From positions 62,001 through 126,000 of the forward strand of contig JANNZY010000037.1 in assembly GCA_031410915.1 (NCBI GenBank): a DNA stretch of 64,000 nucleotides, written 5' to 3'. The notes beneath the pieces were generated by a model, which worked only from the letters and a program-made list of their open reading frames with translations, had not been told where the DNA came from and searched no databases. The position numbers were made by a program, and so were the translations under genes. The stretch is from WLMZ01 sp031410915 (GTDB lineage: Bacteria > Actinomycetota > Acidimicrobiia > Acidimicrobiales > Ilumatobacteraceae). Shown piece by piece: positions 26,037-33,730 of this stretch (positions are counted from its first letter, which is position 1; each line of letters opens with the position of its first letter).

Positions 26037-28021
26037 GCGAGCAAGGATTGCAGATCGTCGGTGCTGGAGACGGGCAATCGACACGAGAAGCCCTCGCAGA
26101 CGTACGCGAGTCCGTCGAGCCGATCGAACCAGAGTGGTGAGTCGTAGCGCTCGCCCCACGCCAGCACCGAGTTCGGCATCCAGCAACTGCGAACGACCGC
26201 AAGGAGATCGGGCCGATCGCCCGTGATCACGATCTCGTGGCCGGCGCTGCTGCGCATGTCGACGGCTGCCAAGGCGTTGCCGAACGCGGTCGGTGCCTGG
26301 GGCAGGACGCGACCGATCAGCCGCAGAGTGCTGTCGGCGTGTTGGGAGAAGCGGTGCTCTCCCGTCAGTGCTGCGAGGCGATGCAGCGCGACGGCGGCAA
26401 CCGAGTTGGCCGATGGTGTCGCGCCGTCCATCAGCTCCTTCTGACGCACGATCATCGCCTCGGCTTCGTCGGCCGTGGTGAACAACCCGCCGGCTTCGGG
26501 GTCCCAGAAGTGGTCCAGCATCGTGTCGGCGGTCTCCGTTGCTGCCCGGACCCAGCGGGCCTCGCCGGTGGCTTCGGCGAGACGTGTGAACGCGTCGACG
26601 AGGTTGGAGTGGTCCGCCGCAAGTGCGGCATGTCGGGCCGGGGGAGCGCCCCCGCTCTGCCACGATCGGTGCCAGCGACCGTCGTCGCGTCGCAGCTCGC
26701 GGAGCAGGAACTCGCCGTTACGCACGGCCGCAGCAAGCCAATCGGGCCGGTCCATCACCGCTGCGGCCTCGGCCAACGAGGCCAGGAACAGCGCGTTCCA
26801 TTCGGTCAGGATCTTGTCGTCCAGCCCGGGACGTCGGCGCTCGGCACGGGCGTCGTACAGCAGGCGGCGGGCGCGCTCGATGTGCTCGGGCCGTGCCAAC
26901 TCACCGCGATGGTGGGCGCGAGCGAGGATGTTGCGACCCTCGAAGTTGCCGTCCGAAGTCACCTCCCACCATTCGCACGCCTGCATGCCGAGGTCCTCGC
27001 CGAGCACGTCGATGATGTCGGCACGGGTCCAGGTGTGGAACAGACCCTCGTGGCTGTGGCCGTGCTCGTCGGGTGAGTCGGCGTCCTCCGCCGAGTACCA
27101 CCCACCGGACGGGTTGGTCATCTCGCGCAACACGTACTCGATGGTCTCGGTGAGGACCTGACGCCAGCGGTCGTGGCCGAACACGAGCCACGCGTGCACA
27201 TAGACGCGCACGAGCAGCGCCTGGTCGTAGAGCATCTTCTCGAAGTGCGGCACGAGCCATTCGCGATCGGTGCTGTAGCGGGCGAAGCCGCCGCCGAGGT
27301 GGTCGTACACGCCACCGCTCGCCATTGCATCGAGAGTCGTGGTCACGACCGTCTCCGCGGATTCGCTCGGCGAGCGGAGGTGAGCGCGCAGGACCAGCTC
27401 GAGGTTCAGCGTCGACGGGAACTTCGGTGCCGAGCCGAACCCACCCCACTCGCTGTCGAAGCTCTGGCCCAACTGCGCGAGCGCAGCGTTGATCGCCTCC
27501 ACGCCCGGCACGTCGTCAGCCGGCGCGACCGTGGCGCTGCGACCGAGCGCGTCCATCAACGCGTCCACGTTCTGGGCGACGTCGCCCGGCTTGTTGCGCC
27601 ACACGTCGTCGATCGCCGCCATCAGCTGCAACATCGACGGCTTCGGGAAGTAGGTACCGCCGTAGAACGGCTTGCCGTGTGGGGTGAGGAACACGGTCAT
27701 CGGCCAGCCGCCGCGCCCGGTCAGGGCCTGCACCGCGTCCATGTAGATCGCGTCCACGTCGGGTCGTTCCTCGCGGTCGACCTTCACGTTGGCGAACAAC
27801 CGGTTCATCTCCGCGGCGACCTCGTCGTCCTCGAAGCACTCGTGGGCCATCACGTGGCACCAGTGGCACGCCGAGTACCCGACGCTCAACAGGATCGGCA
27901 CCTTGCGCTCCTTGGCCGCTGCGAACGCCTCCGGCCCCCACGCGTACCAGTGCACCGGGTTGTCCCGGTGCTGGCGCAGATACGGCGATGTCTCCCGCCC
28001 AAGTCGATTCATTTCGGCCAC
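26033..28021 (-). CDS. YyaL/SSP411-like thioredoxin-domain (DUF255) protein
   Basis: A 662-residue cytosolic protein. The N-terminal thioredoxin-like DUF255 domain has NRLGRETSPYLRQHRDNPV, WYAWGPEAF and a CxxC motif in SACHWCHVMAHECFED (about residues 53-56 of the motif). The rest is an alpha/alpha-barrel region similar to N-acyl-glucosamine 2-epimerases and glycosidases, including GGVYDHLGGGFARYSTD and WYSAEDADSPDEHGHSHEG. The family is broadly conserved (yyaL, human SPATA20) and its function is not established. The start is set at GTG 28021, which follows TACGGT by 6 nt; ATG 28012 is an alternative. Confidence 0.9.
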   Translation of the reverse strand: MAEMNRLGRETSPYLRQHRDNPVHWYAWGPEAFAAAKERKVPILLSVGYSACHWCHVMAHECFEDDEVAAEMNRLFANVKVDREERPDVDAIYMDAVQALTGRGGWPMTVFLTPHGKPFYGGTYFPKPSMLQLMAAIDDVWRNKPGDVAQNVDALMDALGRSATVAPADDVPGVEAINAALAQLGQSFDSEWGGFGSAPKFPSTLNLELVLRAHLRSPSESAETVVTTTLDAMASGGVYDHLGGGFARYSTDREWLVPHFEKMLYDQALLVRVYVHAWLVFGHDRWRQVLTETIEYVLREMTNPSGGWYSAEDADSPDEHGHSHEGLFHTWTRADIIDVLGEDLGMQACEWWEVTSDGNFEGRNILARAHHRGELARPEHIERARRLLYDARAERRRPGLDDKILTEWNALFLASLAEAAAVMDRPDWLAAAVRNGEFLLRELRRDDGRWHRSWQSGGAPPARHAALAADHSNLVDAFTRLAEATGEARWVRAATETADTMLDHFWDPEAGGLFTTADEAEAMIVRQKELMDGATPSANSVAAVALHRLAALTGEHRFSQHADSTLRLIGRVLPQAPTAFGNALAAVDMRSSAGHEIVITGDRPDLLAVVRSCWMPNSVLAWGERYDSPLWFDRLDGLAYVCEGFSCRLPVSSTDDLQSLLA

Positions 28022-28027
28022 GCCCGA

Positions 28028-28033
28028 ACCGTA
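28028..28033 (-). promoter_or_regulatory. Putative -10 box (TACGGT) of the YyaL-like gene, leaderless
   Basis: On the reverse strand TACGGT ends 6 nt before GTG 28021. No ribosome-binding site is present in front of GTG 28021 or ATG 28012. Confidence 0.45.
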
Positions 28034-28144
28034 TCGCCGAGTGCCGAGTGACATCTCGACGACCGACCTGGGATGAGATCATCCTGACTCAGACGACTCG
28101 TTGCGCGGCACCGAGTTCCGCCACATCACGGGAGCGGTCGCTCG

Positions 28145-28519
28145 ATGACTCCGCTCGACTCGGCACGCGGCCATCTCTCCAAGGCGGAGGAATTCCTCGC
28201 CGAGGCCATGTCCGCCTTGGAAGGTGGCCATCCGAGCGTCGCCGTGACGAACGCCGTGATCGCCGCAATCAACTCGAAGGATGCGATCTGCCTCGCCTTG
28301 GTCGGCAAGACGTCGAAGTTGGATGACCATCGTCAGGCGGTACCCGAACTTCGCAAGGCGGGCAGGATCGGTGCGGACCTGGCGACAACGCTCGACCGCC
28401 TCCTGAAACCCAAGACGAGAGCCCAGTACCCGGCCGCACCCATTGCCCAGAAGGACGCCGTCGTTGCCGTCCGCCAGGCAGGGCAACTGGTCGCCGGCGC
28501 ACGAGCCCTGCTGTCGTGA
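28145..28519 (+). CDS. HEPN-domain protein, orphan
   Basis: A 124-residue all-helical protein resembling small HEPN proteins: AKAEEFLAEAMSALEGGHP, then VTNAVIAAINSKDAICLALVG, a DDHRQAV segment, and the C-terminal KPKTRAQYPAAPIAQKDAV, which matches the K-x-x-AQY region of archaeal and actinobacterial HEPN members. Many HEPN proteins are RNases in toxin-antitoxin or defence systems, usually beside an MNT nucleotidyltransferase. None is adjacent here, and no clear R-x4-6-H catalytic motif is seen, so function is open. GGGAGCGG lies about 7 nt before the ATG. The preceding 28034-28144 holds no gene. Confidence 0.65.
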   Translation: MTPLDSARGHLSKAEEFLAEAMSALEGGHPSVAVTNAVIAAINSKDAICLALVGKTSKLDDHRQAVPELRKAGRIGADLATTLDRLLKPKTRAQYPAAPIAQKDAVVAVRQAGQLVAGARALLS

Positions 28520-28568
28520 ATCGATCTCCGTCCTCGGCGGATCGGCACGAGGGTCCTTCGTCGCCAAT

Positions 28569-28574
28569 TAGCGT
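28569..28574 (+). promoter_or_regulatory. Putative gnd -10 box (TAGCGT)
   Basis: TAGCGT lies 24 nt before the ATG, giving a leader of about 18 nt with GGAGGGG just upstream of the start. Confidence 0.45.
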
Positions 28575-28598
28575 GGCGGTCGGACACGGAGGGGCATC

Positions 28599-30056
28599 AT
28601 GACCGAGACGGTTGAGGCACGGGCGAACATTGGGGTCGTGGGGTTGGCGGTGATGGGGTCCAACCTGGCGCGCAACCTGGCCAGCCGGGAGGGCAACGTC
28701 GTCGCCGTGTACAACCGCTCGCCGGAGCGGACCGACGTGCTGCTGGCCGAGCATCCCGAGGCCGGGTTCGTCGCTTCGATGTCGATCGCCGACTTTGCGG
28801 CGAGCCTTCAGCGGCCACGCATGGCCATCATCATGGTGCAAGCGGGGCGGGGGACCGATGCCGTGATCGACCAGTTGTCCGACGCGTTCGAGCCGGGCGA
28901 CATCATCGTCGATGGCGGCAACGCGTTGTTCACCGACACGATCCGCCGCCAGCACGCGGCGCATGCCCGCGGGTTGGAGTTCGTCGGGACGGGCATCTCC
29001 GGCGGGGAAGAGGGCGCGCTCCACGGCCCGTCGATCATGCCTGGTGGTTCGGCGCAGGCGTACGAGACGCTCGGCCCGATCCTGGCGTCGATCGCAGCCA
29101 TCGCCGAGGGCGAGCCGTGCGTGACCCACGTCGGCACCGATGGTGCCGGCCACTTCGTCAAGATGATCCACAACGGCATCGAGTACGCCGACATGCAACT
29201 GATCGCCGAGGCGTACGACCTGTTGCGTCGTGTCCGCGGCCTCGAACCACCGCAGATCGCCGAGGTCTTCGAGGACTGGAACCGCGGCCCGCTCGAGTCG
29301 TACCTGATCGAGATCACCGCCGAAGTGCTGCGCCAAGTCGATGCAATCACCGGACGCCCGCTCGTCGACGTGATCCTCGACTCGGCCGGGTCGAAGGGCA
29401 CGGGTGTGTGGACGGTGCAGAACGCCCTCGGCCTCGGTGTGCCCGTCGGGGGCATCGCCGAAGCGGTCTTCGCCCGCGCCGTGTCCAGCAAGGCCGATCA
29501 ACGCGCCGCCGTGCGGGCCACCATCACCAGCCGGCCCACGATCGTCGCGGCGACCGACGGTTTCGACGACGACGTTCGCGCCGCTCTGTACGCGTCGAAG
29601 GTGGTCGCCTACGCGCAGGGCTTCGACGCGATCATCGCCGGTGCGAAGGAGTACGACTGGAGCATTGACAACGGTGCGGTCGCCAAGATCTGGCGAGGCG
29701 GTTGCATCATCCGCGCCCAGTTCCTGAACCGCATCGTCGACGCCTACCGCGACAACCCTGCACTCGCTTCGCTCCTGCAGGACCCGTACTTCGCCAAGGC
29801 CGTGGCCGACGGCGAGGCCGCGTGGCGACGCATCGTGTCGACCGCCGTGCAATCGGGCATCCCCGTGCCTGGCTTCGGCTCAGCGCTCAGCTACTACGAC
29901 TCACTGGCGTCGGAACGTCTCCCCGCCGCGCTCGTGCAAGGCCAGCGCGACTTCTTCGGCGCGCACACCTACCAGCGCATCGACCGCCCCGGCACCTTCC
30001 ACACCCTCTGGTCCGGCGACCACACCGAAATCGAAACCGAAGCCAGCTCCCACTGA
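28599..30056 (+). CDS. gnd: 6-phosphogluconate dehydrogenase (decarboxylating)
   Basis: Oxidative pentose-phosphate enzyme converting 6-phosphogluconate to ribulose 5-phosphate with reduction of NADP. It has 485 residues, the long homodimeric form. The N-terminal Rossmann motif is VVGLAVMGSNLARNLASREG; GTGISGGEEGALHGPSIMPG and the catalytic Lys in HFVKMIHNGIEYADMQLI are diagnostic, and the C-terminal tail (SYYDSLASERLPAALVQGQR, DFFGAHTYQRID) completes the partner active site. NADP preference is family knowledge. Confidence 0.96.
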   Translation: MTETVEARANIGVVGLAVMGSNLARNLASREGNVVAVYNRSPERTDVLLAEHPEAGFVASMSIADFAASLQRPRMAIIMVQAGRGTDAVIDQLSDAFEPGDIIVDGGNALFTDTIRRQHAAHARGLEFVGTGISGGEEGALHGPSIMPGGSAQAYETLGPILASIAAIAEGEPCVTHVGTDGAGHFVKMIHNGIEYADMQLIAEAYDLLRRVRGLEPPQIAEVFEDWNRGPLESYLIEITAEVLRQVDAITGRPLVDVILDSAGSKGTGVWTVQNALGLGVPVGGIAEAVFARAVSSKADQRAAVRATITSRPTIVAATDGFDDDVRAALYASKVVAYAQGFDAIIAGAKEYDWSIDNGAVAKIWRGGCIIRAQFLNRIVDAYRDNPALASLLQDPYFAKAVADGEAAWRRIVSTAVQSGIPVPGFGSALSYYDSLASERLPAALVQGQRDFFGAHTYQRIDRPGTFHTLWSGDHTEIETEASSH

Positions 30057-30066
30057 AGCGCCCGAG

Positions 30067-30834
30067 CTACACGGCGACGGCGTGGAAGCCTCCGTCGACG
30101 TGGATGATCTCGCCGGTGGTGAGCGGGAACCAGTCACTCAGCAATGCGACGACGGCTTTGGCGACGGCGGTGGAGTCGTAGACGTCCCAGCCCAGGGGCG
30201 CGCGTTCGCTCCAGACGTCCTCGAACTTGGCGAAGCCGGGGATGCTCTTCGCCGCCATCGTCTTGACCGGGCCGGCGGCGACGAGGTTAAAGCGGATCTG
30301 GTGCTTGCCGAGCTCCTTGGCCAGGTAGCGGTTGATCGATTCCAGCGCCGACTTGGCCACGCCCATCCAGTTGTACGCCGGCCAGGCAACGGTGTTGTCG
30401 AAGTCCAGCCCGACGAAGGAGCCGCCGCCCGTCATCAGCGGCACGAACGTGTCGGCCAGCGTCTTGTACGAGTACGAGCTGATGTTGATGGCCGTACCGA
30501 CGTCCTCCCATGTCACGTTCATGAAGTCGTCGCCGAGGCAGTTCTGCGGCGCGAAGCCGATCGAGTGCAGCACACCGTCGACGCGGCCCCACTGCTCACT
30601 GACCTGGGCCCGCACCGTCTCGACGTGCTCGGGCACGGTGACGTCCAGCTCGAGGACCGTCACGGGGCCATCGAGCTTGCGCGCCGTGCGCTCGGTGAGG
30701 CTCAGCGCTCGGCCCGCGCCGGTGAGGATGATCTGCGCGCCCTCGGCCTGGGCCAGCTTGGCCACCCCGAACGCGAGCGACGCATCCGTGAGGACGCCGG
30801 TGATCACGATGTTCTTCCCGGACAGCAGACCCAT
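30067..30834 (-). CDS. fabI: Enoyl-[acyl-carrier-protein] reductase (FabI/InhA type)
   Basis: NADH-dependent last step of type II fatty-acid elongation. It has 255 residues. The N-terminal GLLSGKNIVITGVLTDASLA closely resembles InhA and FabI, lacking the usual GxxxGxG of other SDRs. The catalytic pair is the Tyr and Lys of YNWMGVAKSALESINRYLA (Y-x6-K). NLVAAGPVKTMAAKSIPGF is the substrate-loop region. The start is ATG 30834, 7 nt after a reverse-strand TAGTGT; an in-frame extension upstream is rejected. Converges with gnd, 10 nt apart. InhA-like rather than E. coli-like is inference from the first 30 residues. Confidence 0.93.
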   Translation of the reverse strand: MGLLSGKNIVITGVLTDASLAFGVAKLAQAEGAQIILTGAGRALSLTERTARKLDGPVTVLELDVTVPEHVETVRAQVSEQWGRVDGVLHSIGFAPQNCLGDDFMNVTWEDVGTAINISSYSYKTLADTFVPLMTGGGSFVGLDFDNTVAWPAYNWMGVAKSALESINRYLAKELGKHQIRFNLVAAGPVKTMAAKSIPGFAKFEDVWSERAPLGWDVYDSTAVAKAVVALLSDWFPLTTGEIIHVDGGFHAVAV

Positions 30835-30841
30835 GACGGCG

Positions 30842-30847
30842 ACACTA
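30842..30847 (-). promoter_or_regulatory. Putative fabI -10 box (TAGTGT), leaderless
   Basis: On the reverse strand TAGTGT ends 7 nt before ATG 30834; no ribosome-binding site lies in between. Confidence 0.5.
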
Positions 30848-30910
30848 GCGTCGCCGCTACAGCCGTCGGGGACCAGCACGCGCCATCTGGTGTGGCATGC
30901 TCAGCAACCT

Positions 30911-31681
30911 ATGCGTATCGGAATCTTGGGTGGCACCGGTCCTGCGGGGAGCGCGCTCGCGGCTCGTCTCGCCTCGGTGGGGTACACGTGTGTCATCGGC
31001 TCGCGGTCGAAGTACCGCTCGATGGAGGTCCGCGACGGGCTGCTGGCCAAGTGGGGTGACCTGGCCGATCGGCTGGAGTGCGCCGACAACCCCGGCGCGG
31101 CTTCGTGCGACATCGTCGTGATCGCCACGCCGTGGGACTCGGCGGCCACCACCGCGCAGGAGTTCGAGGATCTCCTCGCAGGCAAGGTCGTCATCAGCAT
31201 GGCCAACGCGCTTGTGCGCGTCGGCAAGGAGTTCCAGCCGCTCGTGCCGCCGCGCGGCAGTGTGGCCGCGCACGTGCAGGCTGCCGTGCCGAAGTGCCGC
31301 GTCGTCGCCGCGTTCCACCACTTGCCGGCGAGTGAGCTCGGCCATCTGGAGTCGCCGATCGACTCCGACGTCTTGATCTGCAGCGACGACATCGAGGCGA
31401 CCAAGATCGTGGCCGAGATCGTCAGCAAGATCCCGGGCTGTCGCCCGCTCGACGCCGGTGAGCTGTCCAACGCCACGGCCATCGAGGCGTTCACCGCGGT
31501 CCTGCTCCAGCTCAACATCCGGTACAAGACCCGCGTCGCGCCCAAGCTCACGGGAATTCGCAACGACCCGCGCGATGTTCAGAAGCCGGCGCCGGCACCG
31601 AAGGTCCCCCCGACGGTCGCGGCGGTGGAAAGGACCGCAGACGCGACCCCGGAAGCGACGCCAGAAGGACCAGCCTCTTGA
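30911..31681 (+). CDS. F420-dependent NADP reductase (NPDG/FNO family)
   Basis: Enzyme exchanging hydride between coenzyme F420 and NADP. The 256-residue product begins MRIGILGGTGPAGSALAARL, the family's NADP-binding signature (GGTGPAG), followed by VIGSRSKYRS for the NADP phosphate, then VVIATPWDSA and VVISMANALVRVG. The C-terminal ~30 residues are an Ala/Pro-rich extension not usual in the family. The TGA stop overlaps the TTG or lies 2 nt before the ATG of mshC, so the two are translationally coupled. It indicates that the cell makes F420; other possible F420 users here are the genes at 23570 and 56673. Confidence 0.9.
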   Translation: MRIGILGGTGPAGSALAARLASVGYTCVIGSRSKYRSMEVRDGLLAKWGDLADRLECADNPGAASCDIVVIATPWDSAATTAQEFEDLLAGKVVISMANALVRVGKEFQPLVPPRGSVAAHVQAAVPKCRVVAAFHHLPASELGHLESPIDSDVLICSDDIEATKIVAEIVSKIPGCRPLDAGELSNATAIEAFTAVLLQLNIRYKTRVAPKLTGIRNDPRDVQKPAPAPKVPPTVAAVERTADATPEATPEGPAS

Positions 31682-32802
31682 CCATGCGTCTCTACGACAC
31701 GTCGAAGCGTGCCGTCGTCGCGTTCGAGCCAGGTGAGATCGTCACGATGTACACGTGCGGCATCACGCCGTACGACTCGACCCACCTCGGTCATGCCGCC
31801 ACGTTTGTCGTCTACGACGTGTTGCAGCGCCGGCTGATCGACCTCGGTCACACTGTCAAGTGCGTCCGCAACGTCACCGACGTCGACGACCCGTTGTTCG
31901 CCAAGGCCCGCCAACTCGGCGTGCACTACCTCGATCTGGCGGCCGGCGAGGAAGCCCGCTTCGAGCGCGACATGGAGGCGCTCGGCATGTTGCCGATGTA
32001 CAGCACCCCTCGAGCGTCGTCGGCGATCAGCGACATCCGCGGCTTCATCGGCATGGTGCTCGAGGCCGGATTTGCCTATCAGGCGGGCGGATCGGTGTAT
32101 TTCGACGTCTCCAAGTTCCCGAGCTTCGGCTCGGTGTCGAACTATTCGAGAGAGCAGATGATCGAGTTCGCCCGCGAGCGCGGCGGCAACGTCGACGACC
32201 CCAACAAGCGCGACCCCCTCGATTTCGTGCTATGGCACCCGTCCGCAGCGGACGAGCCGTCGTGGGACACGCTGTGGGGACCCGGTCGGCCGGGCTGGCA
32301 CATCGAATGCAGTGCGCTGGCCCTGCGCGAGTTGGGCACCACGATCGACCTCCACGGTGGTGGCAGCGACCTCATCTTTCCCCATCACGAATGCGAGCGG
32401 GCGCAGAGCGAGGCCGCGACCGGCGAGCAGTTCGTACGCCACTGGATGCACGGCCCGATGGTGTCGATGGATGGCAAGAAGATGTCGAAGAGCCTCGGCA
32501 ACCTGATCTTCGTCGACCGGCTGCGTGAAACGTACGACCCGAGGGCCATCCGCCTCGCGATCGTCGAGCACCACTATCGCAACGACTGGAGTTGGGACGA
32601 GGAACTCATGCCACGTGCGGCAGCTCGACTGGACGCCTGGCTGGCCACCCGCGGCGGAGCATCGTGCGACGTGATCGACGAGGTTCGCGCTGCACTCGAC
32701 GACGACCTGGACACGGCGTCCGCGGTGCTCGCGATCGACCGTGCCGCAGCCGATGGCCATGACGTGTCCGACGCTGCACGCCTGCTCGGCGTGACGATGT
32801 GA
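31678..32802 (+). CDS. mshC: MshC, mycothiol ligase (Cys:GlcN-Ins ligase)
   Basis: CysRS-derived enzyme that joins cysteine to GlcN-inositol in mycothiol synthesis. It has 374 residues. MYTCGITPYDSTHLGHAA is typical of MshC (CysRS has CGPTVYD); it contains the first zinc Cys and the HLGH signature (about residue 36). Other zinc ligands lie in GWHIECSALAL and FPHHECERAQSE; KMSKS is intact in DGKKMSKSLGN (about residue 267). Tail anticodon domains of CysRS are missing, as expected. The N-terminus is ~18 residues shorter than in mycobacteria. Start: TTG 31678 (AGAAGGA 8 nt upstream) or ATG 31684. Confidence 0.92.
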   Translation: MTMRLYDTSKRAVVAFEPGEIVTMYTCGITPYDSTHLGHAATFVVYDVLQRRLIDLGHTVKCVRNVTDVDDPLFAKARQLGVHYLDLAAGEEARFERDMEALGMLPMYSTPRASSAISDIRGFIGMVLEAGFAYQAGGSVYFDVSKFPSFGSVSNYSREQMIEFARERGGNVDDPNKRDPLDFVLWHPSAADEPSWDTLWGPGRPGWHIECSALALRELGTTIDLHGGGSDLIFPHHECERAQSEAATGEQFVRHWMHGPMVSMDGKKMSKSLGNLIFVDRLRETYDPRAIRLAIVEHHYRNDWSWDEELMPRAAARLDAWLATRGGASCDVIDEVRAALDDDLDTASAVLAIDRAAADGHDVSDAARLLGVTM

Positions 32803-32884
32803 CCACCGAACGTCGGCACGCTGCCGTTACCCAGAATTCATGCGAACGCCTTCCGTCTCGCCCCGATGTGCGGCCGGGGTGGTT

Positions 32885-32890
32885 TACTAT
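32885..32890 (+). promoter_or_regulatory. Putative -10 box (TACTAT) of the acyltransferase gene, leaderless
   Basis: TACTAT ends 7 nt before GTG 32898 and overlaps an in-frame ATG at 32889, which argues that the GTG, not the ATG, is the start. Confidence 0.5.
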
Positions 32891-32897
32891 GCGCACT

Positions 32898-33689
32898 GTG
32901 CCGTCCTCACCGACAACCAACAGGGCTTCGGCCGGCGGTGCGAGCGCGATCCAGCGACGTACCCGCCGCGTCGTCCGCCCGATCGCGACCCGCCTGTGGA
33001 CGTTCGACCTGCAGGGATTCGAGCGCTTGCCGGCGGACGGGCCGGCGATCCTGTGCCCGAACCACGTCAGCTTCCTGGACAGTGCGTTCTTGATGCTCCA
33101 CGTCGGTCGAAACATCAGCTTCGTCGGCAAGGCCGAGTACATGGACTCGTGGAAGACGAAGTTCCTCTTCCCGGCGATGGGCATGATCCCCATCGATCGC
33201 AGCGGTGGCGACAAGAGCAGCGCTGCACTCGACACGGCCGAGGGTGTGCTGCGCCGCGGCGAACTGTTCGGCATCTTTCCCGAAGGCACCCGGAGCCGCG
33301 ACGGCTACCTGTACAAGGGTCACACCGGCGCCGCCCGCCTCGCGTTGCGCGTCGGCTGCCCGATCTACCCGGTGGGCGTGATCGGTACCCGCGAGATCCA
33401 GCCGCCGGACGCCAAGCTGCCCAAGATCCGCAAGACCGCGACGATCAAGATCGGCAGGCCGATCAAGGTCGACAAGTACCTCAACCGCGCCGACGACCAT
33501 CTCGTGCTGCGCCAGATCACCGACGAGTTGATGTTCGAGATCCGTGAGCTGACCGGCCAGGAGTATCGCAACGTCTACGCGACGAAGAAGGCCGAGAGCC
33601 TGCCTGCCGACACCGCGCGCATTGCCCACGTCCACGACGACCCGGCGGAAACTGCACCCCTGATGCAGACAGTGGGCGCAGGCTCGTAA
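32898..33689 (+). CDS. PlsC-type 1-acyl-sn-glycerol-3-phosphate acyltransferase
   Basis: Membrane-associated acyltransferase of phospholipid synthesis, 263 residues from GTG 32898. The catalytic HX4D motif is in CPNHVSFLDSAFLM, the substrate-binding IFPEGTRSRDG motif follows ~90 residues later, and GCPIYPVGVIGT is the fourth family block. The C-terminal ~35 residues are variable. Precise acceptor specificity cannot be read. The upstream mshC gene ends 95 nt before. Confidence 0.9.
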   Translation: MPSSPTTNRASAGGASAIQRRTRRVVRPIATRLWTFDLQGFERLPADGPAILCPNHVSFLDSAFLMLHVGRNISFVGKAEYMDSWKTKFLFPAMGMIPIDRSGGDKSSAALDTAEGVLRRGELFGIFPEGTRSRDGYLYKGHTGAARLALRVGCPIYPVGVIGTREIQPPDAKLPKIRKTATIKIGRPIKVDKYLNRADDHLVLRQITDELMFEIRELTGQEYRNVYATKKAESLPADTARIAHVHDDPAETAPLMQTVGAGS

Positions 33690-33706
33690 CGGCTCATCGC
33701 GGTCGG

Positions 33707-33712
33707 TACCTT
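33707..33712 (+). promoter_or_regulatory. Putative -10 box (TACCTT) of the DUF4157/kinase-like gene
   Basis: TACCTT lies 18 nt before the first in-frame ATG (33731) and 30 nt before the second (33743), which has GGAG 6 nt upstream. The gene therefore seems to have its own promoter. Confidence 0.4.
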
Positions 33713-33730
33713 CACGGCACCGACAGTGAA

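Noticed and set aside
32889..32891. ATG start for the PlsC-type gene
   Set aside because: The ATG overlaps the TACTAT box; GTG 32898, 7 nt after the box, fits the leaderless pattern better.
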